From contig NZ_FOTK01000034.1 of assembly GCF_900114535.1 (NCBI RefSeq), positions 1 through 64,000 of the forward strand: DNA of 64,000 nucleotides. Reading direction: 5' to 3'. Origin of the DNA: Methylobacterium pseudosasicola (GTDB lineage Bacteria > Pseudomonadota > Alphaproteobacteria > Rhizobiales > Beijerinckiaceae). The notes under the pieces are model-generated. The model saw only the letters and a list, made by a program, of their open reading frames with translations. It made no database searches and had not been told where the DNA came from. Both the position numbers and the translations under genes were made by a program. Below are positions 34,744-44,074 of the stretch, piece by piece. Position 1 is the stretch's first letter, and each line of letters begins with the position of its first letter.

Positions 34744-36175
34744 ATGCCAAATCCCATTCGATCCGCCGCTCGCGCCGTCCTCGAAAGCGGCGTCGAACTG
34801 GTGGCTGCCTGCAACCGGGCGCGACTGCCGAAGACCCCGAACCCCTTCGTGATCGGCATCCACGAGCCGATGCGGGAGGAACTGACGCAACAGAGCCTGG
34901 CCGTAATCGGGGCGATCCCGACCCAGCTTGACGGTCGGTACCTGAAGATGGGCGCGAACCCTGCGCGGCCCGTCTCTGCCGGTCACAACTGGTTTCTCGG
35001 CGACGGCATGGTGCACGGTCTCGCCATCAAGGACGGCAAGGCCTTGTGGGTACCGCAACCGGTGGATCGGCTCACGCACGGCCGCGGCCGCCCTCGGTCG
35101 GCCGGCCGCTCCCGGACCGCGGCGAGGCCGCAACGACACCGTCAATACCAACGTCGTCGATATCGGGGGCCGCGCGTTCGCCATCGTCGAGGCAGGCAGC
35201 TTCCCCGTCGAACTATCCGAGACCCTGGAGGCGCAACGCTACAATCCGTTCGACGGGACGCTCACCAGATCGTTCACCGGGCATCCGCACCGCGACCCGA
35301 TCACCGGAGAGACGCACGCGATCGCCTATGACGGACGTGTCTGGGACGCCGTCCGTCATGTCGTCGTCTCGGCAACCGGCAGGGTGGTCCGCGACGTGCC
35401 GATCCCAGTGGAACACGGTCCTTGTATCCACGACTGCGCTCTCACGGCCCGCTTCGTGATCGTACTCGACCTCCCCGTCACATTCTCGATGCGGGCCGTA
35501 CTCGCCGGCCACCGCTTTCCATTTCGCTGGAACCGATCTCACCGCGCGCGGGTCGGTCTGCTTCCACGGCAAGGGCGCGCTACGGACGTCGTGTGGTGCG
35601 AGGTCGAGCCGTGCTTCGTCTTTCATGTCGCCAACGCCTTCGACGATAGGGACGGGTGCGTGGTCCTGGACGTGATCGCCTACCCGACGATGTTTGCCTC
35701 AGCGAACGGTGAGCTCGATACGCTGGGCCGGTTTGAGCGCTGGACGCTGGACCCCTCCACCCGGAGCGTCGAGCGTCGCGTGATCGACCAGGCAGCGCAG
35801 GAATTTCCCCGTATCGATGAGCAGCGCTTCGGGCAGAGCTATCGGTATGCCTACACGGTCTCCGTACCCGCAGACGGCAACCCGCAGCTTGCCGGCGCTA
35901 CGAAGCTCTACAAACATGATCTTGAGAGGGGCGAGCGCCGCGTGCACGAGTTCGGCGATCATCACGTCCCGGGCGAGTTCGTGTTCGTTCGTGCCGACGG
36001 TGGCACGCATGAGGATGAGGGCTGGCTGATGGGGCTGGTGATCGATACAGCGAACGAGACGACAGACTTCGCCATCCTCGATGCTCGCGCGTTCGAGGCA
36101 CCCCCCGTGGCGACGATCCGGCTGGGGCACCGGATCCCGCCAGGATTTCATGGAAACTGGTTTCCATCGCGTTAA
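34744..36175 (+). pseudogene. Carotenoid oxygenase (RPE65/lignostilbene dioxygenase family), single-base frameshift
   Basis: The gene would encode about 476 residues of a carotenoid cleavage oxygenase, a seven-bladed propeller with Fe(II) held by four histidines. The first part (to VHGLAIKDGKALW) is in one frame. Removing one G from the GGG at 35048-35050 joins it to YRNRWIGSRTAAAALGR and the rest, open to the TAA at 36175. All four histidine regions are visible: GHPHRDPITGE, EHGPCIHDCAL, CFVFHVANAF and HGNWFPSR. Family motifs GRYLKMGANP and NWFLGDGMVHG are also there. Because only one base separates it from an intact gene, it is either a recent mutation or a sequencing error. Confidence 0.82.
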
Positions 36176-36377
36176 ACCGAAAGGTCTGCTCATCTGCGAT
36201 GCTCAGTAAGATTGAGCAACCGTGCAAGCCAGCGCCAATGCGTGACAGCCAGACGACGCCGGCGGGTATTGAATGACTGCGTCCGCTTTCGTGATTGAAA
36301 CTATGTTCCTTCCCAATCGGCGCAGGCGCAGAGCGAACAGTTGAACAGAGCGACCTGCTCCGTCCGGGTGGGGGCGG

Positions 36378-37277
36378 CTAACCCGCCGGATGCACGATCA
36401 GTCCTGACAACAGCGTGCAAAATGCCTCGGCGGCTGTAGGCATCGTCCGACCTTCTCTCTTGATCAGGCAGACCGAACGTTCGAATCGCGGGTCGTCGAT
36501 CGGACGCGAGCGAAGCTCGGGCTCGGCCCGTATCTCGCGCGCTGAGCCCGGCAGGATCGTCAGGCCGAGGCCGGCCCGAACCATGCCGACCGCGGTCATC
36601 ATGTAAGTCGCCTCGCAGGCTACGATGGGGAGCCGGCCAGCTCCCATGAACGCCAGATCGACCACGGTCCGCACGCTCGTGGCAGGATCCATCAACACCA
36701 GGGGATACGTGGCCAGAGCCTCGACGGTAATGCTCGGCAAAACGCTGATCGGATGATCGCAGGGATAGACCACGTGCAAGTTATCGCTGGTCCGATGCAG
36801 CACGCTGATCTCCGAATCGCAAACATCGCCGCCGACGATGCCCAGATCGACCTCTTCGCTTCGTACGAGGTCGAGAACCCGTTGCGCGATCACGTCCTTG
36901 ATCACGAACGTCACGCGCGGATGATCCGTGCGGAAGAGTGCGATCGCCTCGGACAACGAGCTCGCCGCAAAGGAAGGCAGCGTTGCGATACGGACGATCC
37001 CATAGCGTTGCGCTGCGAGATCGCGGGTCTCGATGACGACCGCGTCAAGGTCGCGCAGCACCTTTTGAAACACCGGCAGCAACTCGCGGCCGATGCGCGT
37101 CGGTGCGACCGTACGGCTGGTCCGGTCGATGAGGCGTGCGTCGAGCATCTCCTCGAGGCGCTGGATCTGCACTGTGAGCGCAGGCTGAGACAGGTTCAGC
37201 AGGGCGGCAGCGCGGGTGAAGCTGCCTGCCTGAACGACGGACACGAAGGCTCGCACCTGACGCAGGTTGAGATCCAT
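36378..37277 (-). CDS. LysR-family regulator, divergent from the CitMHS operon
   Basis: A 299-residue LysR-type regulator with a standard HTH (LRQVRAFVSVVQAGSFTRAA, LLNLSQPALTVQIQRLEEML, LIDRTSRTVAPTRIG) and effector domain (RIATLPSFAASSLSEAIALF, later MVRAGLGLTILPGSA). It reads away from the citrate-type transporter/AtuA operon with 117 bases between the starts, so it most likely controls that operon in response to the transported acid. The gap is AT-richer than its surroundings, but I could not define a clear T-N11-A site there. Confidence 0.92.
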   Translation of the reverse strand: MDLNLRQVRAFVSVVQAGSFTRAAALLNLSQPALTVQIQRLEEMLDARLIDRTSRTVAPTRIGRELLPVFQKVLRDLDAVVIETRDLAAQRYGIVRIATLPSFAASSLSEAIALFRTDHPRVTFVIKDVIAQRVLDLVRSEEVDLGIVGGDVCDSEISVLHRTSDNLHVVYPCDHPISVLPSITVEALATYPLVLMDPATSVRTVVDLAFMGAGRLPIVACEATYMMTAVGMVRAGLGLTILPGSAREIRAEPELRSRPIDDPRFERSVCLIKREGRTMPTAAEAFCTLLSGLIVHPAG

Positions 37278-37394
37278 AAGCTCTGGCTATCGCTGTGATC
37301 GGATCTTTTCAATTGCATCATGCAGTATCTCGCCGTTTTCTGGTGGGGCGAAGGCGCGGATCTGAACAGCGCTGCAGTCCATCGGGAGGAACGC

Positions 37395-38717
37395 ATGCTG
37401 GCTCTGCTCGGCCTGGGCACGATCGCGCTGCTGCTTGCCGTCATCCTGACCAAGCGCATGTCCCCGCTCGTGGCCCTGATCGTCATCCCGGTCGCGGCCG
37501 CGCTGATCGGCGGGTTCGGGCTCGACACCGGCAAGTTCGTCCTGACCGGATTGCAGAACCTCGCCGGCGTCGTCGGCATGTTCGTGTTCGCGATCTTGTT
37601 CTTCGGCATCGTCAGCGATGCGGGGATGCTCGATCCGATCATCGACCGCATCCTCGCCACGGTCGGCACGCGCCCATCCCGGATCGTACCCGGCACCACT
37701 CTGTTGGCGCTCCTGATCCACCTCGACGGGTCGGGCGCTGTCACCTTCCTAATCACTATCCCGGCGATGCTGCCGCTCTACGACCGGGTCGGGATCGACC
37801 GGCGCATCCTGGCCTGCGCCGCCTCGATGGCGGCGGGTGTCAATTTCCTGCCCTGGACCGGGCCGATGATCCGCGCCTCCGCTGCGCTCAAGCTGCCGAT
37901 CCCGGAGATCTTCTCGCCGCTGGTGCCGGTGCAGCTGGTCGGCCTCGTGTTCATCTTCGCCGTCTCGTACTGGCTCGGCCTGCGGGAGGAACGTCGTCTC
38001 GCGCTCGCGCCCCGTGCCGCCGCCGCGGGGATCGGCCCCGGCTTGGCTACGATTGCCCGCACGCTAAGCGACGCAGAGCGAGCCTTGCGCCGTCCGGGCC
38101 GGTTCTGGATCAACATCGTGCTCACCGTCGTCGTGCTGGGGACGATGGTGTTCATGGCCGAGAAGGTGCCGCCGGCCCTGATGTTCATGCTCGGCACGGC
38201 GCTGGCGCTGATCATCAACTATCCGCAGGTGGACGCCCAGAGGCAGCGCATCGACGCGCATGCCAAGGCCGCGATCCTGATGGCTTCGATCCTCTTGGCC
38301 GCCGGTGTTTTCACCGGGATCATGCAGGGCACCGGCATGCTCAAGGCGATGGCCCAGACCGCCGTGACCTTCGTGCCGCCGGACATGGGCCGCCACATCC
38401 CCTTCGCGCTGGGCCTGGTGTCGATGCCTTTGTCGATGCTGTTCGACCCGGACTCGTTCTACTTCGGCGTCCTGCCCGTCGTGTCCGAGGTGGCTCATCA
38501 ACTCGGCGTGCCGCCGGTGCAGGTCGCGCAGGGCGCGCTGCTGGGTCAGATGACCACGGGCTTCCCCGTGAGCCCGTTGACGCCGGCGACTTTTCTGGTC
38601 TGTGGCCTGACCGGGATCGATCTTGCCGATCACCAGAGGTTCACCTTTCCGTTCCTGCTTGCAGCTTCGGTGGTGATGACCTTTGCCTGCGTCCTCCTCG
38701 GCGTCTTCCCCCTCTGA
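37395..38717 (+). CDS. CitMHS-family citrate/carboxylate transporter
   Basis: A 440-residue membrane carrier of the CitMHS family (metal-citrate or other tricarboxylate/H+ symport). About 12 hydrophobic segments are visible, with family-typical stretches VVGMFVFAILFFGIVSDAGM, TTLLALLIHLDGSGAVTFL, NFLPWTGPMIRA, MLFDPDSFYFGVLPV and GFPVSPLTPATFLV. The ATG at 37395 has GGGAGGA just upstream. It is followed within 16 bases by AtuA and then a small AtuA-associated protein, suggesting that the imported carboxylate is processed by them. Confidence 0.92.
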   Translation: MLALLGLGTIALLLAVILTKRMSPLVALIVIPVAAALIGGFGLDTGKFVLTGLQNLAGVVGMFVFAILFFGIVSDAGMLDPIIDRILATVGTRPSRIVPGTTLLALLIHLDGSGAVTFLITIPAMLPLYDRVGIDRRILACAASMAAGVNFLPWTGPMIRASAALKLPIPEIFSPLVPVQLVGLVFIFAVSYWLGLREERRLALAPRAAAAGIGPGLATIARTLSDAERALRRPGRFWINIVLTVVVLGTMVFMAEKVPPALMFMLGTALALIINYPQVDAQRQRIDAHAKAAILMASILLAAGVFTGIMQGTGMLKAMAQTAVTFVPPDMGRHIPFALGLVSMPLSMLFDPDSFYFGVLPVVSEVAHQLGVPPVQVAQGALLGQMTTGFPVSPLTPATFLVCGLTGIDLADHQRFTFPFLLAASVVMTFACVLLGVFPL

Positions 38718-38733
38718 CAGCGGAGATCCGTCC

Positions 38734-40071
38734 ATGAGAACCGTCCGCTTGGGCGCCGGTGCGGGCTATGCCGGCGACCGCATCGAGCCCGCACTCGAAC
38801 TCGCAGAGAGGGGCGAGATCGATTATCTCGTCTTCGAGTGCTTGGCCGAGCGCACCATCGCGTTGGCGCAACAGGCTAAGCTTCGGGACCCGGAGGGCGG
38901 TTACGACCCGTTGCTGGAGGCCCGCATGCGGGCGGTGCTCGCGCCGTGCCGGGCCCGCGGCATCCGCATCGTGACCAACATGGGCGCGGCCAATCCGATC
39001 GCCGCCGCGCAGAGGACCCGGACACTCGCACTGGACCTCGGCCTCGCCGGCCTGAGGATCGCCGCCGTCACGGGCGACGACCTCCTCGACGCGGTGCGGG
39101 CCGGCAACTTCATTTTGGAGGAGAGCGGCGTGCCAGCGGCCAGCCTCGGCAACCGCATCGTCTCGGCCAACGCCTATCTCGGCGCGGCCCCGATCGTCGC
39201 AGCCCTCGCGGACGGGGCCGACGTGGTCGTCACCGGCCGCGTCGGCGATCCGGCCCTGTTCCTCGCTCCCATAGTCCACGAGTTCGGCTGGGCGCTGGAC
39301 GATTGGAAGCGCTTGGGCCGCGGAACCCTCGTCGGCCATTTGCTCGAATGCGCCGGCCAGATCACCGGCGGGTACTTCGCCGATCCGGGCTGCAAGGACG
39401 TCCCGGGTCTGGCGCGCCTCGGCTTTCCCATAGGTATCGTGGCGGAGGATGGGACGGTCGAGATCACGAAGGTCGAGGGCTCGGGCGGCCGGATCAGCCT
39501 CGCCACCTGCAAGGAACAGCTGCTCTACGAGGTGCACGACCCAGCCCGCTATCTCCAGCCGGATGTGGTCGGCGATTTCTCCGAGGTCGAGATGGAACAG
39601 ATCGGCCCGGATCGCGTACGGGCGACCGGTGCGACGGGCTCGCCGGCGACGGGCCTCCTGAAGGTCTCGGTCGGGTACGTCGACTCCTACATCGGCGAGG
39701 GGCAGATCTCTTACGCCGGAGCCGGCGCCCTGGACCGCGGTCGGCTCGCCCTCGAGGTGGTGCGTGAGCGCCTCGCGTTCACCCGCGTTGCGTTGACCGA
39801 GCTGCGCTGCGACCTGATCGGCGTCGATGCCTTGCACGGGGCTGCGCTGTCGGGCGGGCGGGAGCCCTACGAGGTCCGGCTCCGTGTCGCCGGTCGCACC
39901 GAGACCCTCGCCGAGGCGGTGCGGATCGGCAACGAGGTCGAAACGCTCTACACCAACGGACCGGCCGGCGGCGGCGGCGCCTGGAAATCGGCGCGCGAGG
40001 TGGTGGCGGTGCAGTCGGTCCTGGTTCCGGCGACGCTCGCCCGGCCGCGCGTGCAGTTTGTCGAAGCCTAA
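38734..40071 (+). CDS. AtuA family protein (acyclic terpene utilization, DUF1446)
   Basis: A 445-residue AtuA/DUF1446 protein. The family was named for acyclic terpene utilisation in Pseudomonas, but members are widespread beside carboxylate transporters and their reaction is unproven. Conserved blocks: VRLGAGAGYAGDRIEPALEL, DYLVFECLAERTIALAQ, IRIVTNMGAANPIAAA, DVVVTGRVGDPALFLAP, GHLLECAGQITGGYF and EGSGGRISLATCKEQLLYEV. It has no signal peptide. It is placed 16 bases after the CitMHS carrier and 18 bases before the small AtuA-associated gene, so the three form one operon under the divergent LysR regulator. Confidence 0.88.
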   Translation: MRTVRLGAGAGYAGDRIEPALELAERGEIDYLVFECLAERTIALAQQAKLRDPEGGYDPLLEARMRAVLAPCRARGIRIVTNMGAANPIAAAQRTRTLALDLGLAGLRIAAVTGDDLLDAVRAGNFILEESGVPAASLGNRIVSANAYLGAAPIVAALADGADVVVTGRVGDPALFLAPIVHEFGWALDDWKRLGRGTLVGHLLECAGQITGGYFADPGCKDVPGLARLGFPIGIVAEDGTVEITKVEGSGGRISLATCKEQLLYEVHDPARYLQPDVVGDFSEVEMEQIGPDRVRATGATGSPATGLLKVSVGYVDSYIGEGQISYAGAGALDRGRLALEVVRERLAFTRVALTELRCDLIGVDALHGAALSGGREPYEVRLRVAGRTETLAEAVRIGNEVETLYTNGPAGGGGAWKSAREVVAVQSVLVPATLARPRVQFVEA

Positions 40072-40089
40072 TAGCTGGGAGATACCAGG

Positions 40090-40425
40090 ATGAAACTGCG
40101 TGCGCTGGCCCACTCCCGCACGGGGGACAAGGGCAATACGTCGAACATCGCGCTGATCGCCTACGATATAGCGGATTACGGCCATCTCGAGGCGCATGTT
40201 ACGCCCGAGCGGGTGCAGGAGCACTTCCGGGAGATCATGACGGGCGAGGTCATCCGCTACGCGCTGCCCAAGATTGGAGCGCTGAATTTCGTGTTGAAGG
40301 GCGCCTTGGGCGGCGGCGTAACGCGCTCGTTGGCGCTCGACGCACACGGCAAGGCGCTCGGCTCAGCGCTGCTCGATTTGGATATCCCGGACCGAGCTTC
40401 AACAGACATCGTGCGAATCGCGTGA
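40090..40425 (+). CDS. AtuA-associated small protein (ferredoxin-fold-like)
   Basis: A 111-residue protein that matches the small partner usually encoded next to, or fused to, AtuA: LRALAHSRTGDKGNTSNIAL at the N-terminus and LKGALGGGVTRSLALDAHGK near the end. The partner has been described as having a ferredoxin-like fold without iron-sulfur cysteines, and none are visible here. It is probably the second subunit of the AtuA enzyme. It is the last gene of the LysR/CitMHS/AtuA module; a ~220-base gap follows before a convergent SDR gene. Confidence 0.85.
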   Translation: MKLRALAHSRTGDKGNTSNIALIAYDIADYGHLEAHVTPERVQEHFREIMTGEVIRYALPKIGALNFVLKGALGGGVTRSLALDAHGKALGSALLDLDIPDRASTDIVRIA

Positions 40426-40647
40426 AAGCTGTCTGCTTACTTGAGCTCGGTCGTCCGGCGTAGGACAGGCGCAGCTGCCCGGGAGAGATTTTTCAAGATA
40501 TGTTTCAGTATATCTGCCAGAAAGCTTGAAGCGGCCGATTTTGGTGCCTTTCTGCAGTCGAAAAGTCTCGACTGTATTAGAGCGCGATCTGCATTTGCAT
40601 ACCCAGCAGCTGTGCGCCAATGGGCGTATCTCGGGTCGGCGCCTCGC

Positions 40648-41376
40648 TTAGGCGGGTATCCGCGTGCCATCCCAGGCGAAGACGCCACCGGAGTCCTTCA
40701 CGCCGAGGCTGTCGAGCACGCGCAGGAGGTGGGCCGCGCTCACGTCGGGCTGAACCACACCTTTGTCGGTCGGATCTGACCGGAAGGGTCGCGACAAGTC
40801 CGAAGCGACCGTACCCGGATGCAAGCCGACGACGAGCGCCTCCGGTCGGGTGCGAGCCACTTCGATCGAGAGGGTCCGAAGGATCTGGTTCAACGCCGCT
40901 TTCGACGCGCGATACGAGTACCAGCCGCCCAACCGGTTGTCGTCGATGGAGCCAACCCGAGCCGACAACGCCGCGAACACGCAGCGTCCCCGACGCGCCA
41001 GCACCGGCACGAAATGCTTGGCGACGAGCGCCGGGCCGATCGTGTTGACCGAAAAGACCGCGGTCATCACGGATGGATCGAGCGCCTTGAATGTCTTCTC
41101 AGGTGAGACGCCGTCCTGATGGAGGATGCCGGTTGCGACGATGACCAAACCGACAGGTCCGGCCGCACCCACGTTGGCCGCAGCCGAAGCGATCGTCGCC
41201 TCGTCGCCGAGGTCGATCGGAACGGTGCGAACGCCGTACGGAACTGACGCCTCCGAGCGGGAGAGCGCGTAGACCGGGGCGTAGGCTTCGCTGGCAGCAA
41301 GGGCGCACACCAGAGCCCGACCTATCCCGCCGGAGGCGTCGATGACGACCGCGCTGGTCGACGTGGGCGCCGTCAA
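40648..41376 (-). CDS. SDR-family oxidoreductase (C-factor/CsgA-like)
   Basis: A 242-residue classical short-chain dehydrogenase. The cofactor motif is VVIDASGGIGRAL (TGxxxGIG type, with D in the first Gly position), then the VNTIGPALV strand, catalytic serine in FAALSARVGSI, and YxxxK as YSYRASKAAL. The closing LHPGTVASDLSRPF is typical of C-factor-like SDRs. The start is a TTG overlapping the TGA of the methyltransferase (TTGA), so translation is coupled. No substrate can be named. Confidence 0.88.
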   Translation of the reverse strand: MTAPTSTSAVVIDASGGIGRALVCALAASEAYAPVYALSRSEASVPYGVRTVPIDLGDEATIASAAANVGAAGPVGLVIVATGILHQDGVSPEKTFKALDPSVMTAVFSVNTIGPALVAKHFVPVLARRGRCVFAALSARVGSIDDNRLGGWYSYRASKAALNQILRTLSIEVARTRPEALVVGLHPGTVASDLSRPFRSDPTDKGVVQPDVSAAHLLRVLDSLGVKDSGGVFAWDGTRIPA

Positions 41377-42008
41377 CGCGAAGCCCCACCGACGTCCGAA
41401 GAGGGTCGGTCCAGCTTGCGGAAGATCAGGCTTAGGTTGTTGGCGGGCATCGGGATGCGCTCGGTGAGATGGAGCCCATGCGTGTCGGCGGCAGCCGCAA
41501 CGGCCTCGATGTCACGGACACCCCATGACGCGTTCTTCGTGCGCAGGCCATCGTCGAACGCGGCGTTGCTCGGCGCGGTATGGGCACCATCCACCCGAAA
41601 CGGGCCATAGAGGTAGAGGATCCCACCCGCAGGCAGCGTCGCGCCCGCGCCGGCCATCAGCCCGGTGGTCGCTTCCCAGGCCGCGATATGAATCATGTTG
41701 ATCGCGACGATCGCGTCGGCCTTCGCCACCGGCCATGGCTGCCGTGTCGCATCGATCGCCAGCGGGGACCGGAGGTTCGAGAGGCCCGCGGCACGGGTAT
41801 GGGCAACGATGCTGCGGCGCGCCGCCTCGTCCGGATCGCTGGGCTGCCAGTCGAGCGTGGGCATCGCCCGGGCGAAGTGAACGGCGTGCTCGCCTGATCC
41901 GCTTGCGATCTCCAGAACAAGGCCGCTGGGCGGAACGGCGCGCTTCAAGGTTTCGACGATCGCGGCGGCGTTGCGCGCAACGGCCGACGAGAACAGGGCA
42001 TCCGACAT
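41373..42008 (-). CDS. DUF938 family class I SAM-dependent methyltransferase-like protein
   Basis: A 211-residue protein of the DUF938 group. AdoMet-site elements are visible: LVLEIASGSGEHAVHFARAM (motif I), WQPSDPDEAARRSI (acidic loop), VAINMIHIAAWEAT (motif IV) and GGILYLYGPFRVDG. Substrate unknown. The ATG at 42008 begins the family-typical MSDALFSSAVARN; the frame is open upstream but unlike the family. It overlaps the SDR gene by four bases, which suggests they act together. Confidence 0.88.
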   Translation of the reverse strand: MSDALFSSAVARNAAAIVETLKRAVPPSGLVLEIASGSGEHAVHFARAMPTLDWQPSDPDEAARRSIVAHTRAAGLSNLRSPLAIDATRQPWPVAKADAIVAINMIHIAAWEATTGLMAGAGATLPAGGILYLYGPFRVDGAHTAPSNAAFDDGLRTKNASWGVRDIEAVAAAADTHGLHLTERIPMPANNLSLIFRKLDRPSSDVGGASR

Positions 42009-42405
42009 GGGGGGCTTCAAGCGATAATCCCTTGGGGCGCGTGGCTTTCCACCGCAGCATGTCTGTTTTTGGCCGTTCGCGCACGCCCCTCCAAATGACC
42101 GGTATGAGCCCAATCGCTGGTCAAAAATGTATATTGGTCCAGAGGTAATCGTGTGCAAATGTTCGGTTTACCATGTGTAACGGGTATAAATCAGATCGAT
42201 CTGGCGATAATAGCTGATTTACAAGGCTGGGCTTTTGATTTAGTGTTTGCGGACTGAGTAATATGCAGTTCGTGCGCCGCCGCAGAAGTTAATGGCTAAT
42301 TTTTTTGCCTGGACAAATCTAATTAATGAAACCACAGGATTATCTGGCGCGCAGGGTCCGCAATCAATCTGCTAATAATTGTTTTTGATCAAATTGGATA
42401 TTGGA
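42009..42405 (-). other. Intergenic region, partly AT-rich, no gene seen
   Basis: About 400 bases between two minus-strand genes. The stretch 42160-42400 is clearly AT-rich (for example TGGCTAATTTTTTTGCC). No open frame with a ribosome-binding site was found. It may carry the promoter of the SDR pair and the terminator of the amidohydrolase. Confidence 0.4.
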
Positions 42406-43591
42406 TTATGGCATCAGTCCGGATGACTTGAGTTTAGTAGTGAGGCGCGGATAGACTTTCAGCGTGTTCTCAGTATAGATTTTTATTCGGCCCGCGTCGG
42501 ATATGGCGGCTGCATCGACGTAGCGCTTGGTGTCGTCGTAGGCATGCCCAGTTTCAGGGTCGATACCGTTCACCGCCCCTACCATTTCCGAGGCGAATAG
42601 CACATTCTCATGCGGCACGACCTTGAGCAGCAAGTCGATGCCCGGTTGATGATAAACGCAGGTGTCGAAGTAAACGTTTCGCATTAACTCAGACAGGGGT
42701 GGCCGCTTCATGTCCTGCGCGAGACCCCGGTAGCGGCCCCAATGATAGGGCACGGCACCGCCGCCGTGTGGGATGATCAGGCGGAGGGTCGGAAAGTCCT
42801 TGAAAAGATCCGAGGTCACGAACTGCATGAATGCGGTGGTGTCGCCGTTGATGTAGTGCGCGCCTGTCGCGTGGAAATTGGGATTGGCCGAGGCGCTGAC
42901 ATGCACCATGCCCGGCACGTCGAGCTCCACCATTTTCTCCCAGAGTGGATACCAGAACCGATCGGACAGGGGGGGCAGTCCAGTAACCGCCCGAAGGATC
43001 CGGATTGACGTTGCAGCCGACGAAGCCGAGGTCCTTTACACATCGCTCCAGTTCGACCGTGCAGTTTTTGGGCGAGACGCCGGGGGTCTGTGGCAGTTGG
43101 CAGACGCCGACGAAATTCTTCGGCATCAAGCTCGCGACACGGTGGATCATGTCATTCGATACGATCGACCATTCGATGCTGGTGCGCGCGGTGCCGATAT
43201 GGTGGCCCATGCCACCCGCCCGCGGTGAGAACAGGGCGAGTGAGATGCCCCGCTCGCTCTGAAGCTTCAGCTGGCGCCCGCTCACGCTCTCGCGGATCTC
43301 GTCGTCGCTCACCCGTAGACTGGACGGGCTCGGCGACTGAGCGGGGTCGTTGATGGCATCGATCTGACGTTTGCGCCAAGACAACATGGCGGGCGGCTCG
43401 GTGGTGTAGTGCCCGTGGCAGTCGATCACGAGGCCCGTATAACTGGGCGTCCGCGGCGCTGGCTGCGCTTGCGCGGTATCCGCTGCGACCATTGCAGCTG
43501 CGGCTCCGACGCTTGCGAAGCCTCGCATGAAACCGCGCCGCGGCAGGCAGCACGCACAGGTGGCTCCGGCCGGATCGGTTGCAGCGATCAT
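42406..43591 (-). pseudogene. Amidohydrolase (LigJ-like), frameshifted at a G7/C7 tract
   Basis: Two overlapping frames make one amidohydrolase_2 protein resembling 4-oxalomesaconate hydratase. From ATG 43591: a twin-arginine-like signal (LPRRGFMRGFASVGAAAAM), then VIDCHGHYTTEPPAML with the first metal pair, to NVNPDPSGGYWTAPP. After the run of seven G at 42969-42975 (C on the coding strand) the frame is lost and resumes one frame over as WEKMVELDVPGMVHVSAS, TGAHYINGDTTAFMQFVTSD, IPHGGGAVPYHWGRYRG and LFASEMVGAVNGIDPETG to 42406. Both halves look well conserved, so the shift is recent, a sequencing error, or slippage-based switching. It lies alone near the IclR gene. Confidence 0.8.
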
Positions 43592-44074
43592 CGCGAGCTC
43601 GCCAAGCGATAGCGCTTTGCCCTACAGGGTTTACCTGCTCCCAAACGGGCGACGAGTGCGGGCTGAGTGAGAAGTCCCAGATGGCGTTGCATGCAGACCC
43701 TCGGGATTTTTAGATTCCGATCTCGGCTGCTTACTTGGCGCCGCAAATTCAAACACGTCCAGTCAAGCGGTCGAAGCTCGATCGAGGTTCCGCGACGCAT
43801 CAGGCGGAATGTCGCTCTCGAAAGACCGGAAGCTTTCGTCTTCTTCGGATGACCGCGGAGAGGTAAAGATTCGAAGCACTGCTCGAGAGGCCGAAATCAG
43901 AGCCTCGATCGAGCGACAGGTACAATCTGTGTGCCCCCGGCCTGTCGGTTGCACAGGAAAGAGCAGGTGGTCTTGAAGCCAACGAAGTGGGCGTCATCAC
44001 AAAGCTCGGAAGGAGCTGCGGCGGTGCGACTGGGCTTCAGCCTCGCCTGGTGGCGGAGACACCGGCTTGTGTTC
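43592..44074 (+). other. Intergenic region, no supported gene
   Basis: About 480 bases. Frames of 60-78 codons on both strands overlap one another and carry no ribosome-binding sites or family features. Confidence 0.35.

Noticed and set aside
38641-40347. 568-codon minus-strand open frame
   Set aside because: Antisense to AtuA and its partner; composition is typical of the shadow frame of a GC-rich gene.
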